DNA of 64,000 nucleotides from Nitrospira sp. SG-bin1 (GTDB lineage Bacteria; Nitrospirota; Nitrospiria; Nitrospirales; Nitrospiraceae): assembly GCA_002083365.1 (NCBI GenBank), contig LVWS01000018.1:62001-126000 (forward strand), read 5' to 3'. Numbering within the stretch: position 1 is the first letter of the stretch; the number at the start of each line of letters is the position of its first letter. The notes under the pieces are model-generated. The model had not been told where the DNA came from and did no database searches. It saw only the letters and a list, made by a program, of their open reading frames with translations. Below are positions 1 through 9,088 of the stretch, one piece after another. The position numbers were made by a program, and so were the translations under genes.

Positions 1-2040
1 CGATCCCCTCAAGACTGCAGTGACCACCACCAGTGAACACAGGACCGGGGCAAGCACCCGCCAGAGAAGCGTGATCGATCGCAAGCCAAGAAACAAGGCT
101 ACCGCAATCGCAATGGTCCCGCCGGCCAGCAACTGCAGGGTTCGGTCGCGATAGGCGGTCATGAGGCGATTCGACTCTTCTTTGATATCTACATACTGTA
201 TCGTCACATCACCCCATCCAGCCACCACTGCCGCAAGCGATCGCCTATCTATCACTCCGCGAAGCGGCACCACGGCGATCCATCGGCCGCCGTCCTGGAA
301 CATCAACGCTTCCAACTTCGTTCCTAAGGAAGTTCCTGCGAATGCCGTCCGGTCGATCGGCTTGTGATGTCGAGCTTCGTTGACGGCCGCCAAGAACGGA
401 GCGAACAAACCCGGCGCGAACGGTAACCCGTTTTGTGCCGACGTGAGATTCCGTTCGAGTACGGCCGGAGTCGGCAACAAGCATTGCCGCTCCTGTTGAA
501 GACGACGACTCGGCAGGTATCGTGAGACGATATCGTAACCAGCCAAGCTTCCATCCCGCTGTAGCCCTTCCAGCCTTGGCGCCACCGTTTCCGCCTCCTG
601 CAAAAGATCTTCCTCGGTGAACGCTTCGATGACCAGGAGGTCCCGCACATCCGGAGCACCCAGCTCCCGGCGCAACCGCTGATCGAGCTGCTTCTTGTCG
701 TCCGACAAGGGGCTCACGCTCTCGAGATCCTGTTCCCATGCCGGTGTATCAGACCATATTAGGACCGGTGTCGCAAGAACCAGAAGGATCGGCACGAGCA
801 CTCGGCCGCCTCTAGCGAACACGTCGACCCTTGAGAGCACTTCCGGACGAACCTGTCTCGGGGACCATCCTTGGTGGATACAGAAGGGCAGTACCCATCG
901 CGTGACGAAGGCGGCCGTCAGGAGACCGACGATGGCCATCAATCCCAACTGTGCAAGGGCAGGATAACCGGCAAGGAGCAGCGACGAAAATCCAATCGCC
1001 GTCGTCAGTATCCCGAGACGCATCGTCGGCCAGATAGATCGCATCACAGCGGTAGCCGACGTGCTCGACGTCATATGGCTAAACAGGTGAATCGGATAGT
1101 CATCGACCACTCCAAGCAATGTAACGCCGAACCCCAATGTCAGGCCATGGACGAATCCGAACCAGCCGTTCACCGCGATCATGCCCGCCAAGATTCCGCT
1201 CGAAATGGGAATCAGACTGAGCAGCACCAGCCGAACCGATCGGTAACTCACAAAAAGGAACGACAGGACCAGTGTTCCGGCAACCATCGATAACGTCCAT
1301 GCTTCTGCTTCAATCATGCGTTGGATTTCTACCGCAAACACGCCAGGCCCGCTCATGAGGAGCCGTACCGGAACGGCATTCTCCGTCACAAGCTTCTGGA
1401 ATGACGCACGGATATGCTGATGAATCGCTTCCTGTGCGTCCGCATCGAATCCCGACGCTCGTGTTTCCACGACGAGCAACGCGCGCCTGTGGTCGGCCGA
1501 CATCCACACGCCTCGGTACTGCGCCGGCGTGTCCCACCCGGACCACGATTGAAGAATCTCGAACATTTCACCGGTCGGATCGGCTGGAATCCATTCTTTC
1601 ACAAGCGGGGCCAACGGCGACCGCAAATCGTCCAGCCTCAATTGAAGCGCGTTGCGGAGCGAAGATTCCGAGAAGGTGTCGGCCGTGAGGGTTGGACTGA
1701 GAAGGTAGCGGGAACCGAACAAGAGCGCTTGATCGTCCCTTGACCAGGTGTGTGTGCCGTTTCCGACGAAGCTGAGCGCGTCGCCGGCCCGAAGCGTGTC
1801 CCCCAACAGCCGACTGAGACGAGCCAATTCCTCGGGACGCTCCCCCTCCAATGCGAGCAATATCAGTCTACCCGACAGACCGGCTCGAACTTGCGTCAGC
1901 AGCAGCCGTTGCGCCGACGAGGAACCTTGGGGCAGAAGATCGCCCAACCCGTTGTGAATGGACACCTGCGTGGCCGAGAACCAGATCCCACCCGCCATGG
2001 CGAAAAGCCAGAGACTAGGAACCCACCAATGCGACCTCAC
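1..2040 (-). CDS. MMPL/RND-family exporter, partial (3' end beyond left edge)
   Basis: An open frame runs without a stop from a GTG at 2040 to the window edge (680 codons). The GTG overlaps the stop of the upstream LolA-like gene (GTGA) and follows AAGGGGA. The product starts with an N-terminal membrane segment and a long periplasmic region. A block of hydrophobic helices follows around residues 240-390 (including a segment with FGVTLLGVVDDYPIHLF), then a second hydrophilic domain and a new set of helices. This is the duplicated RND/MMPL plan and resembles the predicted exporters of aryl-polyene clusters. Role inferred: moving the finished lipid or its carrier across the inner membrane together with the LolA-like protein. 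The C-terminus is missing only because of the window border. Confidence 0.8.
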   Translation of the reverse strand, partial: MRSHWWVPSLWLFAMAGGIWFSATQVSIHNGLGDLLPQGSSSAQRLLLTQVRAGLSGRLILLALEGERPEELARLSRLLGDTLRAGDALSFVGNGTHTWSRDDQALLFGSRYLLSPTLTADTFSESSLRNALQLRLDDLRSPLAPLVKEWIPADPTGEMFEILQSWSGWDTPAQYRGVWMSADHRRALLVVETRASGFDADAQEAIHQHIRASFQKLVTENAVPVRLLMSGPGVFAVEIQRMIEAEAWTLSMVAGTLVLSFLFVSYRSVRLVLLSLIPISSGILAGMIAVNGWFGFVHGLTLGFGVTLLGVVDDYPIHLFSHMTSSTSATAVMRSIWPTMRLGILTTAIGFSSLLLAGYPALAQLGLMAIVGLLTAAFVTRWVLPFCIHQGWSPRQVRPEVLSRVDVFARGGRVLVPILLVLATPVLIWSDTPAWEQDLESVSPLSDDKKQLDQRLRRELGAPDVRDLLVIEAFTEEDLLQEAETVAPRLEGLQRDGSLAGYDIVSRYLPSRRLQQERQCLLPTPAVLERNLTSAQNGLPFAPGLFAPFLAAVNEARHHKPIDRTAFAGTSLGTKLEALMFQDGGRWIAVVPLRGVIDRRSLAAVVAGWGDVTIQYVDIKEESNRLMTAYRDRTLQLLAGGTIAIAVALFLGLRSITLLWRVLAPVLCSLVVVTAVLRGS

Positions 2041-2651
2041 GGTGGAGTTCCCCTTGAAAGTTTCATGACGGATCGATCACCGTCGGCTGCCCGCACCGTG
2101 ATCGTGGCAATGCGACCTTCCGACCCGGATATGAGGATATGCTCGATCATCGCCTGCCCCGCTCTATCCTGAGGACGCAACAACAATGTCCATGCTCGAC
2201 GATCTCCGTCGAGCACGGTTGTATAGGTCTGCTTCAGCCGCACCGCATCTCCGGCAAGACTGGCCCGAAAAGCGTCGACAACACTCCGCAGAGCCGGATA
2301 GGTTTCTAATGAAACGGTTTTTTTTACATGTTTCCGCTCGCTTTCGAACGAGACCTGGTCACCCTCGATGCGGTAGCGCTCTAGGTATGGTTCCAGCACT
2401 TCTTTTTCCAGCGTAGAGGGAGGCAGGAAACGCAAAACCCCTCTGGTGACCAATGGTTCGGTCAACAAGGAGGAATACGTCTTCTCTTCAAACTGTATCA
2501 AAGATTCGCGCCCTTCCTTTAAGAGCGTCAGAAGCTGCTCAAGCGTCCAGGGATCGGCTGAATACTTAGCATGGGGAGGTGCTTCCTGCGCCCCTATGGA
2601 AGATCCGTAACCGATCAATAGGAGAGCACACAACGAAAGGAACCCACGCAT
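2037..2651 (-). CDS. LolA-like outer-membrane lipid/lipoprotein carrier
   Basis: A 204-aa product with a clear signal peptide (MRGFLSLCALLLIGYGSSIGA, then Q). The mature part contains the LolA-type features: a TRGVLRFLPPSTLEKEV segment, a central hydrophobic strand pattern and an arginine-rich C-terminus. The ATG at 2651 lies just after the acyltransferase stop at 2653; a second ATG at 2660 would add three residues. The gene's stop overlaps the MMPL start. LolA-like proteins next to MMPL exporters are a regular part of aryl-polyene/flexirubin-type clusters, where they are thought to carry the lipid product through the periplasm. The exact cargo is inferred only from context. Confidence 0.75.
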   Translation of the reverse strand: MRGFLSLCALLLIGYGSSIGAQEAPPHAKYSADPWTLEQLLTLLKEGRESLIQFEEKTYSSLLTEPLVTRGVLRFLPPSTLEKEVLEPYLERYRIEGDQVSFESERKHVKKTVSLETYPALRSVVDAFRASLAGDAVRLKQTYTTVLDGDRRAWTLLLRPQDRAGQAMIEHILISGSEGRIATITVRAADGDRSVMKLSRGTPP

Positions 2652-2652
2652 G

Positions 2653-3543
2653 TCACCCATCCCAGAATTCGTAAAAGTTGAACCAGTTGTCGGATGCCGT
2701 ACGGCAGCGCTCCTCAAGGCGATCGGCAAACCGTTGCACCCATTGCCGCAGGTCGGCATCTCGTTGATCGGGAGACAGTCGCACTCTTTCGCTGAACGAT
2801 TCGAGGTGAACCTCATAGCGGTTCCCTCCGCGGTAGAGCCCGAAAAACATGATCACAGGAGCGCTAACCACATGAGCCAAGCGCATCGGGCCTGTCGGGA
2901 ATCGTGCGTCACTCCCGAGAAACCGACAGTTGACCGATTGATCATGCTGTGTCACTCGATCGCCCATCACTCCCAGCAGGCCACCTCGATCGAGACATTC
3001 CTTCACTTGTAACATCGTTTCCACCCCGCCGACTTGAATAACCGTGGCGGCCACGGCGGGATTCAACTCGTTGGTCATGCCACGAATCATGGGCGCGTTG
3101 TGCTCATCCATCAGCACGCGGAGTTCTAGTTTCCGCCGAAACAGACCCAATGCACGAAGGACTTCAAAACTTCCAAGATGCGATCCCAAGAGCACACAGC
3201 CTTGCCCTTTTGCCAATTCCCGATCAAGGACATCCAAGCCCAGCAGTTCAATGTCGAACAGATCGAATCGGGCATGGACGAAATAGACTCGGTCGAGTAT
3301 CGTCGAGGCAAAGGCATGGTAATGACGATAAATGTCACGCCACTTCGCGGGTCGACCAAGCGCGCGTTCACGAAATCGCCGAATCGCCCGGCGGGCTCTT
3401 CTTGAACTCAAGAAAAAGTAGAGGCAGATGGGATGCAACAACGCCCGAGCGACCGGGCGGCCGCACGACTGCGCCACCCATGCCATGAATCGCATGCTGG
3501 CGCGGCTGCCTCGCTCCTGCTGAGTTTGCCAGCCGTCACTCAC
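2653..3543 (-). CDS. LpxL/HtrB-type lysophospholipid acyltransferase
   Basis: 296 aa, GTG start overlapping the upstream dehydratase stop (GTGA). The active-site pattern of the LpxL/HtrB branch is present as GSHLGSFE around residue 120 (H-x4-E). Further along, GLLGVMGDRVTQHD and RFPTGPMRLAHVVSAPVIMFFG follow the same family order. There is one hydrophobic segment near residues 30-45 and a basic region after it (SSRRARRAIRRF), as in inner-membrane-associated members. Likely role: transfer of the ACP-bound polyene acyl chain onto a lipid acceptor at the inner membrane. Acceptor and chain are inferences from the cluster. Confidence 0.82.
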   Translation of the reverse strand: MSDGWQTQQERGSRASMRFMAWVAQSCGRPVARALLHPICLYFFLSSRRARRAIRRFRERALGRPAKWRDIYRHYHAFASTILDRVYFVHARFDLFDIELLGLDVLDRELAKGQGCVLLGSHLGSFEVLRALGLFRRKLELRVLMDEHNAPMIRGMTNELNPAVAATVIQVGGVETMLQVKECLDRGGLLGVMGDRVTQHDQSVNCRFLGSDARFPTGPMRLAHVVSAPVIMFFGLYRGGNRYEVHLESFSERVRLSPDQRDADLRQWVQRFADRLEERCRTASDNWFNFYEFWDG

Positions 3544-3851
3544 GTCCGCTCTGCTCGCGTGAACTCAATCGAGCCGGACGCGACAGGACGTCCTTGGACG
3601 TGACAGGAAAACACGGCATGGGCTATCGCATCTTCTTCGACGCGAATTGTCAGCGCCTCGCCGGGCCTGAGCGGAGAAGAGAATTTCACCGCCGACAACT
3701 GTGTGACGCGAATCGGCGCCGCTAAGCCGAGACGCAGCATCTCGAACACCTCTCCCAACAACACGACTCCCGGCACGATGGGCTGATTTGGGAAATGCCC
3801 CGCCACCGATGGATGGTCCTCTCCGATCAAGACGACCCGTTCATGCACCAT
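3540..3851 (-). CDS. 3-hydroxyacyl-ACP dehydratase, FabZ/ApeI-like hot-dog protein
   Basis: 103 aa from the ATG at 3851 (MVHERVVLIGEDHPS), which overlaps the end of the ligase gene by 11 bases. The motif GHFPNQPIVPGVVLLGE is the FabA/FabZ catalytic loop with its histidine; the remainder fits a single hot-dog fold (VTQLSAVKFSSPLRPGE). A longer frame beginning at 3890 adds 13 unlikely residues. In the cluster it would dehydrate beta-hydroxyacyl-ACP intermediates during polyene elongation. The ketosynthase and ketoreductase partners expected for such a pathway are not in the window and may lie to the left. Confidence 0.8.
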   Translation of the reverse strand: MVHERVVLIGEDHPSVAGHFPNQPIVPGVVLLGEVFEMLRLGLAAPIRVTQLSAVKFSSPLRPGEALTIRVEEDAIAHAVFSCHVQGRPVASGSIEFTRAERT

Positions 3852-5208
3852 CGTTCTCTTCCTTTTCCAGCCAGTGCCGGGCCAGCTCACTCACCGCTTC
3901 CCGCGGTAATTTTCCGGTTCCATTTCGAGGCAGGCTGGGCACACAGACAAGCGGGCGCGGCAGAAAGACCGGATCGATGCACGCCCTCAACGCTTTCTGG
4001 ACATCCTCGCTGGTTTGTCCAGGCGCGACGACAAAGGCCATCAGCCTCGTGACGGAGCCTGCCTCTTCGTCGGGTAAAAAGAACACTCCATCCTCGACGC
4101 CGTCGATTTGCAGCAATTTACGATTGAGGTCTCCAAGCGACACACGATGGCCGGCGACATTCACGTGATCTTCTTCTCGGCCCTGTACGATGAAGGCTCC
4201 TTGCGGATCGACTATGATACGGTCCGGAACCGTGACCGGATCCGCAAGATACCAGGCATGGACGGCACATGATGCATGACTCTGAGTCACGCGCACACCA
4301 TCCAATGGTCGCCACAGATCTTCCTCGACTGTACGCCGCTCAGCCACGCTGCCAGCCTCGGCAAACCCGAAGATTTCGTGCACTTCGGCTTGAAATTGCC
4401 GCTCCGCCTCTTGCGCAAGATTTCGTGGAAGAGGGGCCGTGGCGGAAAGCACAATTCCCCCGGGGGGAACGCTGATACGCTCTGCAACACACGCTCGAAG
4501 ATGCAACGGGGTGGTGACGAGCAGCCATGGCCCGTTCGCCTCGGACAAGGCGCTTTCAACATCGGCGGGAAAGAGCGGTCGTGCCGCGTGCATGGTCAAG
4601 CCATGCAGAATCGGCAGCATGACAGAGGCCTCCAGGCCAAACATATGCTGATGAGGAACGGTTGCCACGACGGTGGTACGGCCACCCGGTCTCATTCCGA
4701 GACGTGCGCCGGTCGCCTGGGCCACTGCCGTGAGGGCCCCCCATGTTTTGGTGTTCCGCTTGGGGGTCCCCGTACTTCCAGAGGTAAATGCAACCGCCAC
4801 GGCTTGGTTCACTGGGATCTCCGGGACCGCCACCATCTCCAAGACTTGTCTGTCGGGCGACTGAACGGCTACCGATGCGACTCCCGCGATCGCCTCGCCT
4901 GAATCGGTCAGGGCGTAGTAGTCGGGATACTCTTCAATCAGACGTCGCAGGGCTTCAGGCGCACGATTGTGTGGGAGCAACGTCACCTGTTGCCTAAGCA
5001 TCGCGGCGGCAAATCCAACCAGAAACTCATAGCGGCTTGTTGCAAGATTGAGCGCAACAGGCCGATCAGGTAGTAACTCTGTAAGGCAAAGCACATCGGC
5101 AAGAAACTGGCGGGCCGTGCGAGGCCCTGCTTGCCTCCAGGCCAGTACGTCGTCCGGCCTATAGGGGCCGATCAAGGGGGTGTCGCGCATTGCTCCACCC
5201 GTGGTCAC
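3841..5208 (-). CDS. AMP-dependent acyl/aryl-ACP ligase
   Basis: 455 aa, GTG start overlapping the ACP stop (GTGA). The adenylate-forming P-loop is AFTSGSTGTPK around residue 140, followed by family motifs such as IFGFAEAGSV and the C-terminal hinge region (QGREEDHVNVAGHRVSLGDL), with a lysine near the end (NGTGKLPREAV) in the catalytic A10 position. It would activate an acyl or aromatic carboxylic acid and load it on the adjacent ACP. The position directly after the ACP gene and before the dehydratase matches aryl-polyene clusters. Substrate unknown. Confidence 0.82.
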   Translation of the reverse strand: MTTGGAMRDTPLIGPYRPDDVLAWRQAGPRTARQFLADVLCLTELLPDRPVALNLATSRYEFLVGFAAAMLRQQVTLLPHNRAPEALRRLIEEYPDYYALTDSGEAIAGVASVAVQSPDRQVLEMVAVPEIPVNQAVAVAFTSGSTGTPKRNTKTWGALTAVAQATGARLGMRPGGRTTVVATVPHQHMFGLEASVMLPILHGLTMHAARPLFPADVESALSEANGPWLLVTTPLHLRACVAERISVPPGGIVLSATAPLPRNLAQEAERQFQAEVHEIFGFAEAGSVAERRTVEEDLWRPLDGVRVTQSHASCAVHAWYLADPVTVPDRIIVDPQGAFIVQGREEDHVNVAGHRVSLGDLNRKLLQIDGVEDGVFFLPDEEAGSVTRLMAFVVAPGQTSEDVQKALRACIDPVFLPRPLVCVPSLPRNGTGKLPREAVSELARHWLEKEENDGA

Positions 5209-5474
5209 TTCGTGCGGTTCTTCTCGATCGCACTAGCTAACGCTCGCAGGGAAGAAAAGGTCGTTCTGATCTCAGGATCACTCGACTTGAGCTGATAGCC
5301 ATATGTTTGAGAAATGGCCAACGAGAGCTCTAAAGCATCGATGGAGTCCAGTCCGAGGCCCTCGCCAAACAGTGCGGCTTCAGGATTTATCGAAGCCGGA
5401 TCGATCTTTAGCTTAAGCGTCTGGACGATCAGCTTTGCGATATCCTGCTCCCATAATATGGCCGAATTCATCAC
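5205..5474 (-). CDS. Acyl carrier protein
   Basis: 89 aa. The phosphopantetheine attachment motif is GLDSIDALEL with the serine near residue 44. The protein is acidic and helical around it, as in type II ACPs. GTG at 5474 or ATG at 5471 can be the start; both overlap or touch the methyltransferase stop. It is a dedicated ACP rather than the housekeeping AcpP, since it sits between the methyltransferase and the ligase with overlaps on both sides. Confidence 0.88.
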   Translation of the reverse strand: MMNSAILWEQDIAKLIVQTLKLKIDPASINPEAALFGEGLGLDSIDALELSLAISQTYGYQLKSSDPEIRTTFSSLRALASAIEKNRTK

Positions 5475-6274
5475 AACCTACCCCCAACTTTTTTCACGGC
5501 TCGATAATCACGCAGCATCCCGCTCCACCATTCCTTCAAGGAACAGTCTGTGAATCCAACTTCTCTGAGCACGTTCATGATCGTCTCTGGCGGGACACAA
5601 TACTCAGTTGTGTCCCACCAATAGGCCATCAGTGTCTGCATATCCCGATTGTGTGTGGCAGCAGAAAAGACCCTCCCCAGAACCGTTTTAATGTAAAAAC
5701 GAGAAAGAACAAGTAGGGCTGAAGACCGTGGCCGCGAGATCTCCAACAGTAGGACTATGCCACCCGGCTTAAGCACGCGGTGATATTCCGCAAACGCCTC
5801 CTTGAGGTCAGCTACATGTCGGAGCGCGTAGCCCATGCTGAGAAAATCAAAACTCTGGTCTGGAAATGGAAGACGCTCACCTACACCGCGCACCAAGCTT
5901 CGGCTGGAACTTTTCTGTGCTTCGCGCAACATGCCGATGCTTGGATCAAGACCAATGACCAACCCTGACGCGCCGACCAGATCCGAGGCACATTGCGTGA
6001 CCAACCCAGGTCCGCAGGCGACATCCAGGACCTTCATGCCTGATCTAAGACCTGCCTGCCCAAGCGCTTTCTTGCGATACCATAGTCCGGAACCAAAACC
6101 GGTGGCTCTGTCGATGTTGCGGTACTGATAGGCCGTGCGGTTAAACAACTCATTGAGAAACCCTTGCCTTGCTCCTTCTTCCTCATAATATTGGCGCAAG
6201 GGAGGGTGAGGGGCAATGGATTTTCCAGCCGAAATCGCAGCCTGTCGATTAGGAGACTCGGTGGATTGACTCAT
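5471..6274 (-). CDS. UbiE/Coq5-like class I SAM methyltransferase
   Basis: 267 aa. SAM-binding motif I is VLDVACGPGLV around residue 83, followed by GLDPSIGMLREAQ (motif II region), FDFLSMGYALRHV and LKPGGIVLLLEISRP, the usual UbiE-type order. First visible gene of the pigment-like operon; its stop overlaps the ACP start. Methyltransferases are common in aryl-polyene clusters, where they modify the aromatic head group; that substrate assignment is inference. The N-terminal 25 residues are low in conserved features. Confidence 0.82.
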   Translation of the reverse strand: MSQSTESPNRQAAISAGKSIAPHPPLRQYYEEEGARQGFLNELFNRTAYQYRNIDRATGFGSGLWYRKKALGQAGLRSGMKVLDVACGPGLVTQCASDLVGASGLVIGLDPSIGMLREAQKSSSRSLVRGVGERLPFPDQSFDFLSMGYALRHVADLKEAFAEYHRVLKPGGIVLLLEISRPRSSALLVLSRFYIKTVLGRVFSAATHNRDMQTLMAYWWDTTEYCVPPETIMNVLREVGFTDCSLKEWWSGMLRDYRAVKKVGGRL

Positions 6275-6288
6275 TTGGTTATCCCGTT

Positions 6289-6312
6289 GCTACAGGCGTC
6301 CACGCTTGTAGC
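6289..6312. other. Hairpin between DUF4105 gene and methyltransferase
   Basis: Ten-base arms GCTACAGGCG and CGCTTGTAGC (one G-T pair) around the loop TCCA. It lies between the end of the DUF4105 gene and the start of the methyltransferase. No T-run follows, so it is only a possible weak terminator or processing site. Confidence 0.4.
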
Positions 6313-6352
6313 AGAACACTGTCCCACTGGCAAGCCAGATAGAAGTTGACCT

Positions 6353-8260
6353 TTAGAAGAATGCCTGGACGGAAAAGATAACATCATTGTCCCGGTCCCG
6401 GTGGTTGTACTCCAATCTGACCGCCCAATTTTGAGTTACTGTGAATCGCGACCCGACGTACCATCGGAAATCGTCGGACTGGTCGCCCACGGGAAATCTC
6501 AAGTACGAACCAGTCGCCATGATTTTCCAACGTTCAGTGAGATCGGCCAACATGCCGACCGTTGCTCCGCCTCCAATTCGATGCATTTCGTCATAGGCCT
6601 TGCTCACATTTGCCTCGGTTTCCGCAAAGGCGAACAGAACCTCCCGGTTGAGCAAGCGAAACTCCTTCGCCCCTCCGATCCCACCATTGAAGAAGCCGTT
6701 GCTGCAAAGCTGACAATCGTTATGTCGGATCGTATTCATGCCAATGTTGAGCTTCCAGGAGGGGGCATGAAAAACTGAGTCGATCGGCGAGAGAGACAGA
6801 AGGTTCAGCAGCGTCGCCCGTTCCACCCTGGTCTGGTCCGCTCGATTGTAGTGCCGTACTGTGATCGAGGCCATTTCAATCTGGGCATCAGGGGTATACC
6901 CGACCTCCGGGTCGAGCAGGTCATGATAGCCGCCTCGAAACGTTGCTTCTTCAAACGTATCGTCATTGCGCCAACCTCCTCCGACAGCTACTCGGTGCAT
7001 CCTATGGCCAAGTTCAGGCTGCTTCGCGAAAGGGCGAACGGTAAACTCTTCGGATGGGATGCGGAGCTGGCTACGGGTGGTTAGAACCGTTCTGTTACGC
7101 TCCTTCCATTCCTGTTTCGGAGAATCGGTCGTCTCAATCCGGTAGCGCAAGTAATCCGATGCCAAATCCAGCAGGAACGCCTGTTTGGTGGGAACCAATC
7201 GAGTGAATGCCGGTGAAGTCAGTTCTCCTACGTCTTGCGTAATCCGATGGGCAAGATCTCGCTCCGCTACGGGCAACGATTCTCGCTTTCGCTTGATCAC
7301 GGTGCTCCGAGACGGTCGGTATGTGATACCGGACACCATGCCTGGTTTCGAGACGATCAATCGCACGGTATCAGCAGGAACAGTCCACCCGATAAACTCA
7401 TCCGCCAAGTGCAACGCGGGGTCGGCATAATCCAACAGCGCGAGAAGATGATAGGAGCAATTTTCCTTGAAAAAGAAGTAATCAAAATACGCATTCCCCA
7501 GCTCCCACGCATGCATCAGAAATCGCCGCAGTTGGTTTTCGGTGAGGTTGAGACGATATTCCCAAATATCCCGGTTTTCGATGTCTCGATACTGCTGCAC
7601 CTTGAGGTAATAAGGAATCGTCGAAAAGTACCCCTTATAGCTTCCGAAGATGCCACGGATAGGATACGCAAGACCGGCGTTGGGTGGCACCTCCGCCGCG
7701 TAGTTGATGGTATAGGCGAGAATGCGGGTCTGTTCCGTCTGACCCTTCTGATCGACACGAAACAACGTATGACCGAACATGGAAGCAGGGTTGTTCAGAA
7801 AAGCTGAAGGAAAGATCAGAGAAATAGATTGGGCCTGAAAATCCTCGAACCATCGATCAAACCGTTCGCAGGGAAGCGGCGGAAGCCGAGTTGGATCAAA
7901 TTGCAATTGCCCATTCAACCAATGATATCGGGCGATGAACGCGCACTGAGCCGGCTGGCGAGAGCGACCGACTGGTTCAGAGGAGAAGAATTGCGCAAGG
8001 GTTGCGGCAAGCTCAGCGGATGGATCCGTCTTCCCCTTGGGGGACATAAAAAACCCCGGATCATCCTGCTCGCTCTCATATCCGCCGAAGAGCCCCTTCC
8101 GATAGTGCAACAGTAGATGCCATTCACGCTGCTCCGCAAGCCGGGCTTGCTCGGCCCGGTCGACGAGCTGTTTGAGATACAGCTCACGATCGGATTGCTG
8201 CGCATTTGAAGGAGCGGGGGTCAGCAAACAGGCTAGAACTGCAAGAAGGAGAACCAGCAC
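6353..8260 (-). CDS. DUF4105 (Lnb N-terminal-like) outer-membrane protein
   Basis: 635 aa with a signal peptide (MLVLLLAVLACLLTPAPSNA). The central region has the DUF4105 signatures: FPSAFLNNPASMFGHTLFRVD near residue 150 and ENCSYHLLALLDYA near residue 270, with conserved cysteine and histidine residues resembling papain-like transglutaminase or lacto-N-biosidase N-terminal domains. The C-terminal 250 residues alternate aromatic and polar residues and end in FSVQAFF, as expected of an outer-membrane beta-barrel. Function in the family is poorly known; a periplasmic cysteine hydrolase fused to a barrel is the best description. The start is GTG with a weak ribosome-binding site. Confidence 0.75.
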   Translation of the reverse strand: MLVLLLAVLACLLTPAPSNAQQSDRELYLKQLVDRAEQARLAEQREWHLLLHYRKGLFGGYESEQDDPGFFMSPKGKTDPSAELAATLAQFFSSEPVGRSRQPAQCAFIARYHWLNGQLQFDPTRLPPLPCERFDRWFEDFQAQSISLIFPSAFLNNPASMFGHTLFRVDQKGQTEQTRILAYTINYAAEVPPNAGLAYPIRGIFGSYKGYFSTIPYYLKVQQYRDIENRDIWEYRLNLTENQLRRFLMHAWELGNAYFDYFFFKENCSYHLLALLDYADPALHLADEFIGWTVPADTVRLIVSKPGMVSGITYRPSRSTVIKRKRESLPVAERDLAHRITQDVGELTSPAFTRLVPTKQAFLLDLASDYLRYRIETTDSPKQEWKERNRTVLTTRSQLRIPSEEFTVRPFAKQPELGHRMHRVAVGGGWRNDDTFEEATFRGGYHDLLDPEVGYTPDAQIEMASITVRHYNRADQTRVERATLLNLLSLSPIDSVFHAPSWKLNIGMNTIRHNDCQLCSNGFFNGGIGGAKEFRLLNREVLFAFAETEANVSKAYDEMHRIGGGATVGMLADLTERWKIMATGSYLRFPVGDQSDDFRWYVGSRFTVTQNWAVRLEYNHRDRDNDVIFSVQAFF

Positions 8261-8280
8261 GGCGTAACAAGAGACAACAA

Positions 8281-8306
8281 GGGCCCTGACATCTTTGCCA
8301 GGGCCC
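8281..8306 (-). terminator. Terminator-like hairpin after DUF3015 gene
   Basis: Inverted repeat GGGCCCTG / CAGGGCCC with a 10-base loop, lying 15 bases past the stop of the DUF3015 gene and followed on the minus strand by TTGTTGTCTCTTGTT. It separates that gene from the downstream DUF4105 gene. Confidence 0.65.
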
Positions 8307-8320
8307 CTATGGTTAGTACC

Positions 8321-8830
8321 TTAACGTACCGATACCTGCGCGAGTGCCGGACGGCCAGCGATCGCATCATTGAGGGACTTCACCAATGCGACCGGAGAAG
8401 CTTCCCCAGCTTGAACCAGGGACGTATACCGCTCCTGGGTCATGGCAAAGAACGCTGCATGGCGCTCCGTCGGGACACCCATCAGCGTCGCAAGCGAGGC
8501 CAAGTGTTCGCCCTGTCCTTGGGCCATCTCCGCGGTGAGCGCCTCAAAGTTCAGCGACGCGAACATGGTCGTCTTGTGTTCGCTCATGAACTTGCCGTCA
8601 TTGGTGCAGCCGAGAGTTCCGGTGCTGATTCCAAATGTTCCGGTTCCGAATGAGCCATTCGTGGTTGCCTGCAGCACTTGAGGGGCAATTTCCTTCTGGC
8701 CCTTGTAATCTTGCCAGAGCACTTTCCCTAACCCGCAGCCCGGACCGGTGTCTGGATTTGCCGCCATCGCCAGGCCTGCCTGGGCGCCGAACAATACGGC
8801 GACCGCCAATAAGAGCACTTTCTTCGACAT
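8321..8830 (-). CDS. DUF3015 family periplasmic protein
   Basis: 169 aa with a strong signal peptide (MSKKVLLLAVAVLFGAQAGLAMA). The mature part holds the DUF3015 pattern: GCGLGKVLWQDYKGQ with a cysteine near residue 32, then QVLQATTNGSFGTGTFGISTGTLGC with a second cysteine, suggesting one disulfide. The ATG is preceded by GAGGAGGACTT. Family function is unknown; members are small secreted proteins in Gram-negatives. It ends in a hairpin terminator and appears monocistronic. Confidence 0.8.
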   Translation of the reverse strand: MSKKVLLLAVAVLFGAQAGLAMAANPDTGPGCGLGKVLWQDYKGQKEIAPQVLQATTNGSFGTGTFGISTGTLGCTNDGKFMSEHKTTMFASLNFEALTAEMAQGQGEHLASLATLMGVPTERHAAFFAMTQERYTSLVQAGEASPVALVKSLNDAIAGRPALAQVSVR

Positions 8831-9088
8831 AAGTCCTCCTCAGTTAGGTTTTTTTAACATCTACTATCCTAAACACCGAACGAAGTATAGCCGAATTCAT
8901 CTCCGATGTTGACAAAAAATTTCAGCTCACTGGATACTCAGCCTAAGTACGTATGGGCATACGATTATAAAGAAATCGCGGATGGGCGCAACAACTTTTT
9001 CTCAGCTCTGGACACTCTTCCCTATTTTGAACGGCTCCAACCCACGACCAGATAGACCCAAGATCCCAGCTCGAATCGAATGCGATGT

